DNA from: Ampullaceana balthica
Taxonomy: Eukaryota > Mollusca > Gastropoda > Lymnaeidae
Length of the DNA stretch: 64,000 nucleotides
Assembly: GCA_944989445.1 (NCBI GenBank)
Contig: CALYLW010000122.1
Span: 1,070,001 to 1,134,000, forward strand
Direction of reading: 5' to 3'
In this document: positions 48,601 to 62,000 of the stretch, in pieces
Numbering within the stretch: position 1 is the first letter of the stretch
Layout: each line of letters begins with the position of its first letter
The notes under the pieces: model-generated
Databases searched by the model: none
Seen by the model: the letters and a program-made list of their open reading frames with translations, nothing else
What the model was told of the DNA's origin: nothing
Program-made: the position numbers and the translations under genes

Positions 48601-51600
48601 AGCATTTTAATAAATAATAATTTTTTGTGTAGTTTCCAAACAAACCAAAAAAAGGAATTTTTTTTCTTTCTTTGAATTAAAACAAAAATTTACCAAAGTT
48701 TAACTAATCACTTTGCCGCATGAGTCGCTGGATACTTAAGCATCAACTTAAGTGTTCTTAAGATATTGGTTTCCCACACTAAGCGCAGTTGTCATCATTG
48801 TTTCATCTTAGCTCAAACCTGATGGTCAACAAGAAGTTTCTGGTGTTACAGACAGCTCAATGGTTGCTGTGAATGAGACAACCCCATTATCTAAATCTGA
48901 CCCAACGACTCCTGTTAAAGTAATTTCTTTCTTGATGTTGTTTGTTTTTTTAATTTAGTTATGATTGTGCCTAAAATATGTTCAATATTACTTAAACTTA
49001 TTAATTAAATTTTAATTACTATTTTTGAAATATTTAATATTGACACAGAGCCATAAAAAGAAAATTAATCTAGGGTTGGATTACAGTTTTTGTTTTGTTT
49101 TTTGTTGTAGCTGTTTTTGTAGTTTTGTGGCAGCAGGTGAGCTTGTGTTTTTAACTGCTGCAGTTAAAAGTAAAAACCCAGATGCATGAATTCATTTTTA
49201 GCAACTTTAAATTGTTTAATTATCAATAAATCCAAGACACTTGTTTTTTGTTTAATTGTTCCTTTTTGAACGATCAATTAGCACACGGATAAAAGTGGGA
49301 TGTTGCCCAAGTCTAAAAGTCATGATGACTTCGGTCGGCTGAGACAGAATCTGAGGGAGGTTCCAATACTACGCCGCTTTGAACCTGGTGATGGTGTCAA
49401 GAGTGCGGTTGTTTTGATGGGGCTCTTCATGGTTGGGCTTTGGCTGGTCGTCATTGAAGGGGCAGACTACTTGAGGGTGAGTGGAATAAGGGGCAGAGTT
49501 CTTGAGGGTGAGTGAAATAAGGGGCGGACTACTTGAGGGTGAGTGGAATAAGGGGCAGAGTTCCTTGAGGGCGAGTGAAAATAAGGGGCAGAGTACTTGA
49601 GGGTGTGTGAAAATAAGGGGCAGAGTACTTGAGGGTGAGTGAAAATAAGGGGCAGACTACTTGAGGGAGAGTGATAATAAAGGGCAGTCTACTTAAGGGT
49701 GAGTGAAAATAAGGGGCAGGCTACTTGAGGGTGAGTGAAATTAAGGGGCAGACTACTTGAGGGTGAGTGGAAATAAGGGGCAGACTATTGTGGGTTAGTG
49801 GAAATAAGGGGCAGACTACTTGAGGGTGAGTGAAAATAAGGGGCAGACTACTTGAGGGTGAGTGAAATTAAGGGGCAGACTACTTGAGGGTGAGTGGAAA
49901 TAAGGGGCAGACTATTGTGGGTTAGTGGAAATAAAGGGCAGACTACTTGTGGGTGAATAAAAGAAACAAATTGTTACAAATCCATCTTTCATTTTTAGTG
50001 CTTTATACTGTTTTCTTTAACATTTACATTAGGTCAATAAGACAGACACATTGTACAATGCAATAAATGGAATTAAAAATGGAGTTTTCTCCCAGAATTT
50101 CCATAATAAGAAATTAAATGCTGGTATTGCTTTGTCAGATGACTACTAGATAGTAATCTTATTTATTAAAGCAATCCTGATTTTCATGTGAGATGTAAAA
50201 AAAGAAAAATAAGTTGAAAAAAAAAGTTAAGCCCCTTAATGTTGATCAACCACACACATAGAAAAGTAGAAACTTTGATTAAAGTCCTATTTCAATGTAT
50301 GTATACTTGTGTAAAAACTATTTTAAAAAATGTGTTAAATAAATTTCAAGCATTCACTTTTAAAACAGTAGCATCATTCACTTTATTTTTGCAGGTGGCC
50401 ACCTGGTGGGCTGTAGTGCTTGTTGTCCTCTTCAGTCTTCTCATTGTTATCTTTTACCTGGTCATAGTTGCCCATGAGAAAAACGATGCTTTCCTGACTT
50501 TCCAAGTAAGTTCTTTTCAGAGTTAAAAACAAACTTCTTTGAATTTACATCTTAACCCCTTTACTGGTTGTCCCGACTATAGTCGTCTTGATCTATTGAC
50601 CTTTACACGGTAGACCCGACTATAATCGTCCAAATGATATTATGATCTGCAGTATGCGGCAGACCCGATTATTCTCGTTTTAAAATGCTATGACGTAGTT
50701 ACAGTGCTCAAAACTATGGGAAGCCATAGGCCTCATAAATACCTAAATATTTTATTTTGATTGTTAAGAAACAATCAAATTTTTGTGTGCACTTTGACTT
50801 CTTCGGTCTACCGTACTGTTTTAGATTTATTCGCCAAATAAGGGTTAGTAGTTTTTAAATTTTTAATAGCCGGTAAAGGGGTTAAACATTTTGTATATTT
50901 TATCTCATCTATTACAGACACTCCTTCTATAAAATATATTATTTTCTCCTATTCTTATTCACGATTTATGTCTAGTTTTGCATTTATGTAAGAGTTGTAA
51001 ATGTTGATATGTTGAAAGAGTGTTTGTTTTCCTCGTTTGATCAGGCAAACGATCCAGTGTTCGAACTCCAGACGAGAAGAATGAGAATTTGTATGTTTGT
51101 TTTTCTTCTTGAAACTGAACAAGAACAGTTGTTTTGAGGCCCCGATCCTATTAACTCGTGAAGGATCCCGGATTCAACGCATCCGGTTCTGTCGTTAACT
51201 TTTTCAAAACGTTCGTAAACACGTTTTCTGACTTGCTAGAGAGCTGAAATTTTTACAGTAGGTTTGGCTTGTGGGGAGGATAAAGCTATTAAATTTTCAG
51301 ATTAATCGAATGTACCTTAAATAAATTAATGCATTTTTAGTTTATCTCTATATGTAGCGGCCTAGCTTTTGTTGACATTTTATGCGTCACGCTGAGTTAA
51401 GTTCAACCATCCGTAACCAAAATTTTTTCCGTTTTACAACAAAGGGTATTTAAGACAATGTCAGTCTGTAAATGTTTGTCGCGTTTAAGCATGATAAATA
51501 CTTTTTGTTATGTCTCATATATAAGGGATTTATAGTCAAAAACTTTGTTGTCCCTTATATTAACTTCACCGCCGTCTCTTGGGTTGGCAGGCGGTCGGTT

Positions 51601-53673
51601 GGGCGGAAAAACAAAAGTAAAAAATGACACACTTCCCGTGATGCATAGTAGTGTTGTGTGTATGATATGTGTAGTGTGTATAGAAAATCATTCCAGATGG
51701 AACAAGCGAAATCATAGAATGTCCTATATAGACAATCCATGTGTTGTGAAAAAAATATTGTTTTCTGCTAAGTGGATCAGCGCACATCTGGAAAGGAATT
51801 AAGAATGTGTAAGTTTATATTTATAGAAAATGTCAAATTTTACTCACAAATTTAATTTCTAGATGAACTTGGCTAGCAGGACTTTTAACAGGACTTCATG
51901 AATGAAATTAAGTTTTACAAATCTTTTGTTAACGCGTAAAAGTAGAAAATAAAATGAACAAAAAACTTTTTAAAAAAAGATGAGGAATGTAGAATCTCGC
52001 ATGAAAAAGCAGAAAATAATTTTTTAGTCACAAACTAAGTAGTCACACAGGGGGACTCAGAACTTTTGTGTTAGTTGATCAAATTTTATATTTCACATTA
52101 AATCCCACAATCGATCACAATAAATATCAATATTTATTCCAAAGTAGTTAAGTTTTTTGAGTAAACTAGAGTGGTGAACTTTATCAAATGCTTTTGAAAA
52201 GTCTAGTAATATTGTATCTAGTTGAATATTATTATCTAAGTCCTTTTACAGATCATATTTCATACCAATTAATTGTGTTTCACATAATCTGTTTTTTATA
52301 AAGTCCTGTTGATGTGTACGCAAGACATTATGTTTATCTAGGTGATTTACTATTCTACCATATATTATGTGCTCTAGTAATTTACAAGTAATACTAGTAA
52401 GTGAAACAGGTCATTAATTTTACCATGGTCCGTTTTGTCTCCTTTTTTTGAAAAAGGGAGTCACATTAGGGTAGTTTTTCCTTATGAATCCATTTAATAA
52501 AGCAAAAAACATGAATGGAATACAGCTTTTGTGAGAAGACATGTTTATTTAAGCAAATTTCTTAACCACCAGATACCATTTGTACCCTTGCTTCCCTCAC
52601 TGAGTATGTTAATAAACATTGCCCTAATGCTATCACTGACAAGACTGACCTGGCTTCGACTGGTCATCTGGATAACAGTGGGTAAGTCTTCATTAATAAT
52701 ACATCAACATACAAAAATAAAGCATAACCAGCATTAGAAAATAAACTATACATCAACATAAGAAAACAAACTATGCATCAACATAAGAAAAAAAACTATG
52801 CATCAGCAAAAGAAAATAAACTATACATCAACAAAAGACAAATATTTCTAACCTTAATTATTTCAAGATAAGTATTTTTACAGTGTAAATTATTCACATT
52901 GGAATTTTAAAAAAAACAAAACAACCAACTCAATGAGTTACTCATCCTTTCCAAATCTTACATTTTCCTATGCTGAGAACTGCTTGTCTATATTGGCTGA
53001 AGTTTTCTAAAAGCAATTAAATGACACAGAACTGCTTGTCTGCATTGGCTAAAGTTTGTTCTAAAAGTAATTCAATGACACAGAACTGCCTGTCCATGTT
53101 GGCTTAAGTTTGATCTACAAGTAATTAAATGACACGGAATTGCTGTGCAAAACTGAATTTTTGAACTTAAATGTTATTCAAATAAAATGATGATAAAAAA
53201 AGGTGTATTATTCAAAGGAATGACATTCAAGGCAATTTAGTGTTATTTTCTCTTATCTAACACAAATCCACCTTCTATACAGAAGTATATTGCTTTACTT
53301 TTACTTTTGATTGACCTCTAGATTGCACAAACTCTTCTAAATATCCTTTCAAAATAAATTTTACTTGTCTGGAATATCTATCAGAACTATTCAGAGCAAA
53401 TAATCAATTTTTGAGACTTCAATGCTGTAAAATTAGAATTCATTAATGTAAAAAAAAATTAATGTATTTATATTTTTTTAACATTTTCCAGGTTTACTTG
53501 TATATTTTGTCTATGGCATTCACTACAGTAGAGAGAACAAAAAAATACAAGGTTATGGACCAATGGTGGAATACAAAGGGGACGCCACTATACCAGAAAG
53601 TTCAATCTCTGGAATGAAAGAAGAGGTTAAAGAGTTACAGCCAGCAAGGAGAGATGAAGGATTGTACCAGTAA
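42622..53673 (+). CDS. SLC7A4: Cationic amino acid transporter, SLC7A4-like (12 coding exons, complete)
   Basis: This is a plasma-membrane APC-superfamily carrier of the CAT branch. Exons: 42622-42778, 43568-43684, 44125-44301, 45056-45269, 45685-45917, 46277-46464, 48011-48184, 48812-48919, 49282-49476, 50395-50505, 52573-52681, 53492-53673. The sum is 1965 nt, 654 residues plus stop, with every junction in phase. The first ATG follows the acceptor directly ([10 protein letters not shown]). Landmarks: [19 protein letters not shown] (helix 1), [89 protein letters not shown], then a hydrophilic loop and the C-terminal helices. [15 protein letters not shown] and YVHPKTQTP fit CAT-4 better than CAT-1 to -3 from memory; substrate is not predictable. 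Two exons end inside minisatellites. Confidence 0.93.
44680..44930 (+). mobile_element. Decayed LINE tail in an SLC7A4-like intron
   Basis: This is similar to 34340-34539 (GCCTGAAC..CCAGAAAATCCAAC..ACTAT, TAAACCATGG). It shows stop-broken remains of a LINE C-terminus and is old. Confidence 0.35.
46564..47663. mobile_element. piggyBac-like element, 1.1 kb, TTAA target sites, SLC7A4-like intron
   Basis: The ends are TTAACTCTTTCTCTCCGGAA and, inverted, TTAACTCTTTTTCTCCGGAA, with TTAA on both sides as piggyBac requires. One interior frame near 46885-47050 encodes an acidic stretch ([17 protein letters not shown]) ending in a stop. It could be a remnant of a transposase N-terminus, but the catalytic core is absent. 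Confidence 0.75.
48161..48446 (+). repeat. 25-bp minisatellite whose unit includes an exon end and its donor site
   Basis: The unit GTCAACAAATGCCAGTTTAAG plus GTGG repeats 11 times. The first copy is the last 21 nt of the coding exon (VNKCQFK) plus donor GTGGGT at 48185; the remaining ten repeat both parts. Units look identical. Using a later donor adds 25 nt per unit and meets a TAA in the first added unit. Confidence 0.95.
49461..49955 (+). repeat. 31-bp minisatellite whose unit includes an exon end and its donor site
   Basis: About 16 units of GGCAGACTACTTGAGG plus GTGAGTGAAAATAAG. The first is exon sequence (GADYLR) with the true donor at 49477. About ten units keep an intact GTGAGT; others have GCGAGT, GTGTGT, GAGAGT or TTAGTG. 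Units vary between 30 and 32 bp. Confidence 0.95.
50552..50885. mobile_element. piggyBac-like MITE, 334 bp, TTAA target sites
   Basis: The ends are TTAACCCCTTTACTGGTTGT and, inverted, TTAACCCCTTTACCGGCTAT. Three subterminal copies of a CCCGACTATAGTCGTC-like motif follow the left end. It is non-coding and lies 46 bp after an SLC7A4-like donor. Confidence 0.85.
51195..51360 (+). repeat. Dispersed repeat, sister of 58085-58260
   Basis: It shares GAGCTGAAATTTT, AATCGAATGTACC and TTATCTCTAT blocks in order with 58085-58260. It may be part of a Helitron-type element. Confidence 0.55.
52090..52490 (-). mobile_element. Decayed LINE reverse transcriptase in an SLC7A4-like intron
   Basis: On the minus strand, across three frames: [15 protein letters not shown], then [18 protein letters not shown] and [20 protein letters not shown]. 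These are successive motifs of the reverse-transcriptase fingers and palm. Multiple stops and shifts mark it as dead. Confidence 0.8.
52735..53140. repeat. Two short tandem arrays before the last SLC7A4-like exon
   Basis: An AAACTATACATCAACATAAG-type 25-28-bp unit repeats about four times at 52735-52845. A unit of about 63 bp containing CAGAACTGCTTGTC and GGCT.AAGTTT repeats three times at 52975-53140. Confidence 0.8.
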
Positions 53674-55460
53674 AATGGTTGTCAAAATAGAATTTTTAAA
53701 AGCTATATTTTTTTTAAAATGAATCGGCTCCTCTGCAAAGACAAATCCTCATTTTGTGAATCTTCAAAAAGTTTGAAAAATTAATTTAACCACATAGTTA
53801 TCAAATAGTTTAACTTGAGTAATTTTTTCAATAGGCTGAGATTTCTCAAATTCTTTTGTGCTGTTGGGGTTTTCAACTATTTATAACTATTTTAGTTGGT
53901 ATTTAGAAGGCTAAAAAAACAGCTCACTCATTATTATTCATAAAAAAAGATAATAATTGTGGGTCACACAACTGTTATTTTCATTTCACATTCATATAAA
54001 TATTTCCTTAATTTGATTTTTCAAAAAAATTTTTTATTCATGACAAAACATTAAAGTTTTTCATGAATAAAGTTCGATTAAAAGTGTATAATTAAAAACT
54101 TTGATAAAGAACTCATTTTTATATAACTGACACTCCCTTTCTAAAAGCATTCAATTAAAATTTTAAATCCACTTTAGGTTAATTATTTGTTTCAATTAAA
54201 ACTTTTTGCTTCCTCATTTTCTTTCCTTGTAAAAAGAAAAACATAAATAAAAAAAATAGTAGGTTGAAAATTCCAAGCTCCTTGATGTGTGCACATTTTT
54301 ATTGTCTGTTTCCCAATCTGCTTTTGAACATATCCGAAATATCATAAAACAAAAACCGGTTTTTGAAATGTGTCATAATCCAACAAAATCAATAAACCAA
54401 CAAAATCAATACTGATATGAAATGTAATTTTGTTGATGTTTACCTGCAACTAAAGGCCAAATTAAAGCCATGTACTTGAACCATTATCTACTTGACAAAT
54501 AATGTAAAACTTGAGGATTAATGACCGAAATCCCAATATAAAAAAAATCAAAACAACTTTTCATTTCTTCCAGTGTTCATTGATTTTTTAATGCCTCAAT
54601 ATGTAGAATACTGTAAAAATATACGTTAGGTAAGGCCAGATATCGTACGGTTGAATATTGACTCTTGCAAGTATAATATAGTGCTAAGCGCAATCCATGT
54701 GGTGTTTTATTTAAAACACTTTTAGCTCATTAAAAAAAAATGTTTCTTTTATATACTGAGATTTTAAAAAATCCATTCTTCATTGATCAGTCCATGTATA
54801 AATATATTTATATTTAGCTGTTAATGGAAAAGATAAATGTGCAGCTTTTAACAATTTATATTTCAAAAAGTTTCAAAGTAATTTCCTTTGGCTTATGGGA
54901 TTTATTATTAAAGCTATATTAAAATATTAAACTTAAACATAGTAAAAGTTACAAAAATTAAAATTAATAATTTATATATGAACAGATTTTACACTGCCAA
55001 ATTGATGGGTATCTAAATTATAAATATACTAGTGGGAGAGAAATGTTTATTTTTGTGACCAGTCAAATGATTTTTAAAAAAAAATGTAATTAAACAAAAA
55101 CAAAATGTTCTTGACATGTATCAACATGAATCAGGTGACTTACAAACTATGATTGTCATTACTTGGGAATAAGTAAAATGTTGGGAATAAGTAAAATGTA
55201 AGAATAAATTGAAAAAAGATAATTGTGTCCCTATTTGTTTTTCATTGTGACTTGCCTTTATCTGTGCATAAAATTGGTGAGATTTAAATATTTTTGTGCA
55301 TCTTTCTGTGATATACTTACAATTATTATTAATTTTTGTCCTTGTGATTTTACCCAAAAAGTGTTCATTGAGTTATGGTGATTTTTGTGCTGGTATTTGA
55401 GACTGTGTCATCCATGTTTACAATGTTGCAATAAAACAAAAAGTGTTCTATTTTAATTTC
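53674..55460 (+). other. 3' UTR of the SLC7A4-like gene
   Basis: AT-rich sequence without coding runs from the stop to the AATAAA at 55430-55435, which is followed by a TGTT/GTTTG-rich stretch typical of a cleavage site. Confidence 0.55.
55430..55435 (+). promoter_or_regulatory. Likely poly(A) signal of the SLC7A4-like gene
   Basis: AATAAA is followed by AAGTGTTC and CGGTTGTTTG, a GU-rich downstream element. Confidence 0.55.
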
Positions 55461-55730
55461 GGTTGTTTGACTTATGTAGTATTTTTGTAAAAAAAAACAC
55501 ATGTATTTACATGGTTACAAGGGTTATGACATTGCTATACATGCCAGATTTATTTTTTATAGAACATATAGTAGCATATAATTCTGTACATGAAAATGCT
55601 TTAAAATGAGTTTCATCTCTCAATGAATTTTAATATAATTTATAATTTATGTACATAAATGCATGAGTAATAGCCAATCAACAAGTTTACTTTACTCAAG
55701 TATTATCAGCTGTACAAAACACTTTACAAT

Positions 55731-55736
55731 TTTATT
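55731..55736 (-). promoter_or_regulatory. Candidate poly(A) signal of the Ig-mucin gene
   Basis: AATAAA on the minus strand, about 300 bases past the stop. In an AT-rich region it could be chance. Confidence 0.3.
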
Positions 55737-56032
55737 TTTTTAAAAACTCATTTGCTTTTGATGAAAAAATATTACATTTACATGTATTAACAAACGTTTA
55801 AAGAATTACATACTTTAAATCCACCCATTTAAAATTGTGGTAAAATTACCAGTTGCTTCCCTTACAAATGGGTTGTTTCCCTTTAATTGATGTATTTGGG
55901 GGGACAATTTCATACTTTGTTTAAAAATAAGTAAATAATTTTTTAATAAAACTATTTTAGTGTAGTGTAGGATTAGCGAAATTTTAGAACAATAAATATT
56001 TAATTTTCATTAAATGCACCATAATCTACAAT

Positions 56033-59000
56033 TTATGCTTGAAACGACGTTTGATGCGCAGCACACCTGTGGTCCATAACGAAGGAACCGCTGTCCGTTT
56101 TAGGAATGTCATACGATCCTGAAAGAAATCACACGAAGTCATTGTTGGAGACGGAATACAGAGGCATTGAGAGAGGAAAGTATAAACATTGAGGATGAAG
56201 ACATAAAAGTTAAGACGGAACGCATGTGCACTGAGTGGGAGGAGATAAACATTGTGAACTAATCAAGTTTTTGGACAACATAATTAACTATAAGAGTATT
56301 AAGAGGCCTCGCGTTCATCTCAATATTGTTTCAATTTGAAAGTGTCTACTATTCTTTAACCGGTTTCATCTCTACAATTGGGTGTCACGTTTAAAGTTTT
56401 CATTTATTTGTTAAAGAATAAAAAAAATTATAATCAAAGACAAATTGAGCGCTTACCCCTTTTAAATCGCCGTTGACAGTACCATACAGCTATTATTCCT
56501 ATGACGATAGTCAGACAAAATGAAAGGCCAAGGCCTAGGGCGAGTTGTTTATTTTTCTCAGCTGACGATGAGGCTTGTGTCGTGTTGGTGGGAGCCGTCG
56601 ATGAGGCTTGTGTCGTGGTGGTGGGAGCCGTCGGTGAGGCTTGTGTCGTGGTGGTGGGAGCCGTTGGTGAGGCTTGTGTCGTGGTGGTGGGAGCCGTCGG
56701 TGAGGCTTGTGTCGTGGTGGTGGGAGCCGTCGGTGAGGCTTGTGTCGTGATGGTGGGAGCCGTCGATGAGGCTTGTGTCGTGATGGTGCGAGCCGTCGGT
56801 GAGGCTTGTGTCGTGGTGGTGGGAGCCGTCGGTGAGGCTTGTGTCGTGGTGGTGGGAGCCGTCGGTGAGGCTTGTGTCGTGGTGGTGGGAGCCGTCGGTG
56901 AGGCTTGTGTCGTGGTGGTTGGAGCCGTCGGTGAGGCTTGTGTCGTGGTGGTGGGAGCCGTCGGTGAGGCTTGTGTCGTGGTGGTGGGAGCCGTCGGTGA
57001 GGCTTGTGTCGTGGTGGTGGGAGCCGTCGATATCTCTGTAGAAAAGGGAAACACAAAGTTTGGTATCAAATAACCGAAGTTGATAAAAAAAATTCCTTAT
57101 AAGAAAATTACACCCCAGCGTTCACAGGCCATGGCTACGAGGGTAATTTGGGGCATATTTGTTTCCCTTACTAGTGACAGGTTCGGAGCTTAGTGGACTT
57201 AGGGGCACCCTGAGCCACTGGAGTAAACCCATGACTTCACAGAGATTTGAATCCGCGACACGCATGCCGCCCCGCCATCGTGCTCCTATCTCTAGTCAAG
57301 TAAAAAACATGGGTGTTAGTTTAAACGTGGGGTACCTCAAAATAAATGCGGCTTATATTTTAAAACAAACTCAGGACCTCGCCTTGCAAGTTTCCGATGT
57401 GAATGATAAGTGGCCTAATTTATATTTTGCGTACCATTTCCAGAACACGTAAAGTTCTCCGCTCGAATGACAGTTGTTTTTTCATCATATTCAGCCGAGC
57501 ACAAATACAGGCCGTCGTCATGGCAACTGTAGTCGTGTATAACCAGCTTCATACATCCGCCTCCAGGGTTGAATTTCTCAAAGGCAATTTGCCACTGTCT
57601 CCCTTCTGGAATGTTCTGTCATATAAATAAAATATGTTCTTAAAATATTATCTTCAAATATCCGTCGCTGCTCGCTAACTTGGGTTTACCTGATTAGTCG
57701 TCAATTGCATTACATGACATCAGTGGTCCCTAACCCCCGGGCCGCGGACCGGTACCGGGCCGTGGAACAAATGGTACCGGGCCGCCGAAGGAACATTACA
57801 TTTTTAAAATTGTATTTACAGTGGTGTTTTTCTCTCTGGATTGTACGTCTTCCGTACCAAAGGCAATAGTCTGTAAGCCATTTTCGCGGCACCACGTCAT
57901 AAGAACATCAATGACACATTAGCGCAGATCGGACAACCGCCTACAATCAATTTTTGCGTTCTTATGTCGACACTCTCTTATCGGCGCATTCTTATCGGTG
58001 CTCTTATTAAATAATTTATATTAACTCGTGGTGTCTGCTTGTTTGCTTGAGGCGGGCGGTGCCTACAAAATATTTGGATCGATTTTTAACCCACTTCGTC
58101 GTAAGCTAGCGAGCTGAAATTTTGCAGGCACACTCGTGCCGATGATAAAAATGATGTATCAAAATTTCAGATAAATCGAATGTACCGTAATTAAGTTAAT
58201 GAATTTTTAGATTATCTTTATTTATCTCTATGTAACATGTTAACTTTTTTTGCTATAGTGTCGTGGTGCTTATTATATTGAACAACCTTTCCTATCGCGC
58301 AATGAGTTGCGTATTTTATTGACAATACTTTTTGTAAACGTATTCCTGATCGGTGCGCATTATATTAAACATGTTTTACGACACATAACTACAATTTTTT
58401 ATTTTTGGATTGTCTTGCGCTGCGTATTATAATATTACGTTTTTTTTAAATTGTATGTCGATGTTGGATGCTTTCACGTCCCTTCTGCATTTGCCTCTGT
58501 ATCTGAGACGTGGCCGATCAACCGACCTTTTCCCTGTCGCCAGCTCATTGTATAGCACGTCCTTGAGTATGCTACCAGGTTGCATTATCTTGACGTGTCC
58601 AAGCCATCGAAGGCGTCTTTTGATTAGTATGGCTGGGATGCTGTTCATGCTTGTTTGAGGCAGGGAGTTCTGTGTTGGGGACATTCTCTTGCCTTTTGAT
58701 GTCTAGGATGAAGCGCAGGCATCTGAGGTGGAAGCCACTGGGGCTTCTTTCGTGCCTGGTATACGTGGTCCAAGATTCGCACCCACAGAGGAGTGTGCTC
58801 ATAACGCAGGCCTTGTATGCCTGCAGCTTAGTTCTCTCCTGTAAGCTTGGCATTGGACCACACTCTTTTTATTCAGCCCACCCATAACAGATGCGACCTT
58901 CCATATCCTACCACTTATCTTATCTTCCATTGAGAGCGTGCTCAAGATGTTCGATCCCAGATATATATATTTCCCTTAACGTATACATTGTTGCTTCACT

Positions 59001-62000
59001 CATATAATTTTCTAATGCATGCACTAACACCATTTTGCCTAGTATGTATTAGCTGCTCATAATTTGTGTACATGAGATTTCTGTTTGGTACATGTACCGT
59101 TAGCCATTATTGGAGTGCCATCATACCGGCATCATGCCAGTACATAACCAGTTCAGACCACATATCACGGACCTAGGACGCCTATGCCAGTACATAACCA
59201 GTTCAGACCACATATCACGGACCTAAGACGCCTATGCCCCAAGAAACTAACAAGTTGCAACACACTTACACCGCATGATGTGCATGATACCTAACAAGTT
59301 ACACCGCATTATGTGCATGATACCTAACAAGTTACACCGCATGATGTGCATGACACCTAACAAGTTACACCGCATGATGTGCATGATATCTATCCAGTTA
59401 CACCACATGATGTGAATGATATCTATCCAGTTACACCGCATGATGTGCATGACACCTAACAAGTTACACCGCAAGATGTGCATGATATATATCCAGTTAC
59501 ACCACATGATGTGCATTATACCTAACAAGTTACACCGCATGATGTGCATGATATCTAACAAGTTACACCACATGATGTGCATGATACCTAAAAAGTTACA
59601 TCGCATGATGTGCATGATATCTATCCAGTTACACCGCATGATGTGCATGATATCTAACAAGTTACACCGCATGATGTGCATGATATCTATCCAGTTACAC
59701 CACATGATGTGCATTATACCTAACAAGTTACACCGCATGATGTGCATGATATCTATCCAGTTACACCGCATGATGTGCATGATATCTATCCAGTTACACC
59801 ACATGATGTGCATGCTATCCATCCAGTTACACCGCATAATGTGCATGATACCTAACAAGTTACACCGCATGATGTACATGATACCTAACAAGTTACACCG
59901 CACGATGTGCATGATATCTATCCAGTTACACCGCATGATGTGCATGATACCTAACAAGTTACACCGCATGATGTGCATGATACCTAACAAGTTACACCGC
60001 ATGATGTGCATGATATCTATCCAGTTACACCGCATGATGTGCATGATATCTATCCAGTTACATCGCATGATGTGCATGATATCTAACAAGTTACATCGCA
60101 TGATGTGCATGATATCTAACAAGTTACACCGCATGATGCGCATGATACCTAAAAAGTTACACCGCATGATGTGCATGATATCTATCCAGTTACACAGCAT
60201 GATGTTCATGATACCTAAAAAGTTACACCGCATGATGTGCATGATATCTATCCAGTTACACCGCATGATGTGCATGATACCTATCCAGTTACACCGCATG
60301 ATGTGCATGATACCTACCATGTTACACCGCATGATGTGCATGATACCTACCATGTTACACCGCATGATGTGCATGGTACCTAACAAGTTACACCGCATGA
60401 TGTGCATGGTACCTAACAAGTTACACCGCATGATGTGCATGATATCTATCCAGTTACACCACATGATGTGCATGATATCTATCCAGTTACACCACATGAT
60501 GTTCATGATATCTAACAAGTTACACCGCATGATGTGCATGATACCTGACAAGTTACACCACATGATGTGCATGATATCTAACAAGTTACACCGCATGATG
60601 TGCATGATATCTAACAAGTTACACCGCATTATGTGCATGATACCTAACAAGTTACACCGCATGATGTGCATGACACCTAACATGTTACACCGCATGATGT
60701 GCATGATATCTATCCAGTTACACCACATGATGTGAATGATATCTATCCAGTTACACCGCATGATGTGCATGACACCTAACAAGTTACACCGCAAGATGTG
60801 CATGATATATATCCAGTTACACCACATGATGTGCATTATACCTAACAAGTTACACCGCATGATGTGCATGATATCTAACAAGTTACACCACATGATGTGC
60901 ATGATACCTAAAAAGTTACATCGCATGATGTGCATGATATCTATCCAGTTACACCGCATGATGTGCATGATATCTAACAAGTTACACCGCATGATGTGCA
61001 TGATATCTATCCAGTTACACCACATGATGTGCATTATACCTAACAAGTTACACCGCATGATGTGCATGATATCTATCCAGTTACACCGCATGATGTGCAT
61101 GATATCTATCCAGTTACACCACATGATGTGCATGCTATCCATCCAGTTACACCGCATAATGTGCATGATACCTAACAAGTTACACCGCATGATGTACATG
61201 ATACCTAACAAGTTACACCGCACGATGTGCATGATATCTATCCAGTTACACCGCATGATGTGCATGATACCTAACAAGTTACACCGCATGATGTGCATGA
61301 TACCTAACAAGTTACACCGCATGATGTGCATGATATCTATCCAGTTACACCGCATGATGTGCATGATATCTATCCAGTTACATCGCATGATGTGCATGAT
61401 ATCTAACAAGTTACATCGCATGATGTGCATGATATCTAACAAGTTACACCGCATGATGCGCATGATACCTAAAAAGTTACACCGCATGATGTGCATGATA
61501 TCTATCCAGTTACACAGCATGATGTTCATGATACCTAAAAAGTTACACCGCATGATGTGCATGATATCTATCCAGTTACACCGCATGATGTGCATGATAC
61601 CTATCCAGTTACACCGCATGATGTGCATGATACCTACCATGTTACACCGCATGATGTGCATGATACCTACCATGTTACACCGCATGATGTGCATGGTACC
61701 TAACAAGTTACACCGCATGATGTGCATGGTACCTAACAAGTTACACCGCATGATGTGCATGATATCTATCCAGTTACACCACATGATGTGCATGATATCT
61801 ATCCAGTTACACCACATGATGTTCATGATATCTAACAAGTTACACCGCATGATGTGCATGATACCTGACAAGTTACACCACATGATGTGCATGATATCTA
61901 ACAAGTTACACCGCATGATGTGCATGATATCTAACAAGTTACACCGCATGACGTTCATGATACCTAAAAAGTTACACCACATGATGTGCATGATATCTAT

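Noticed and set aside
56501..57073. 190-codon plus-strand ORF EACVVVVGAVG
   Set aside because: It is the mirror of the Thr-rich stalk, whose minus-strand frame joins Ig and membrane exons in phase.
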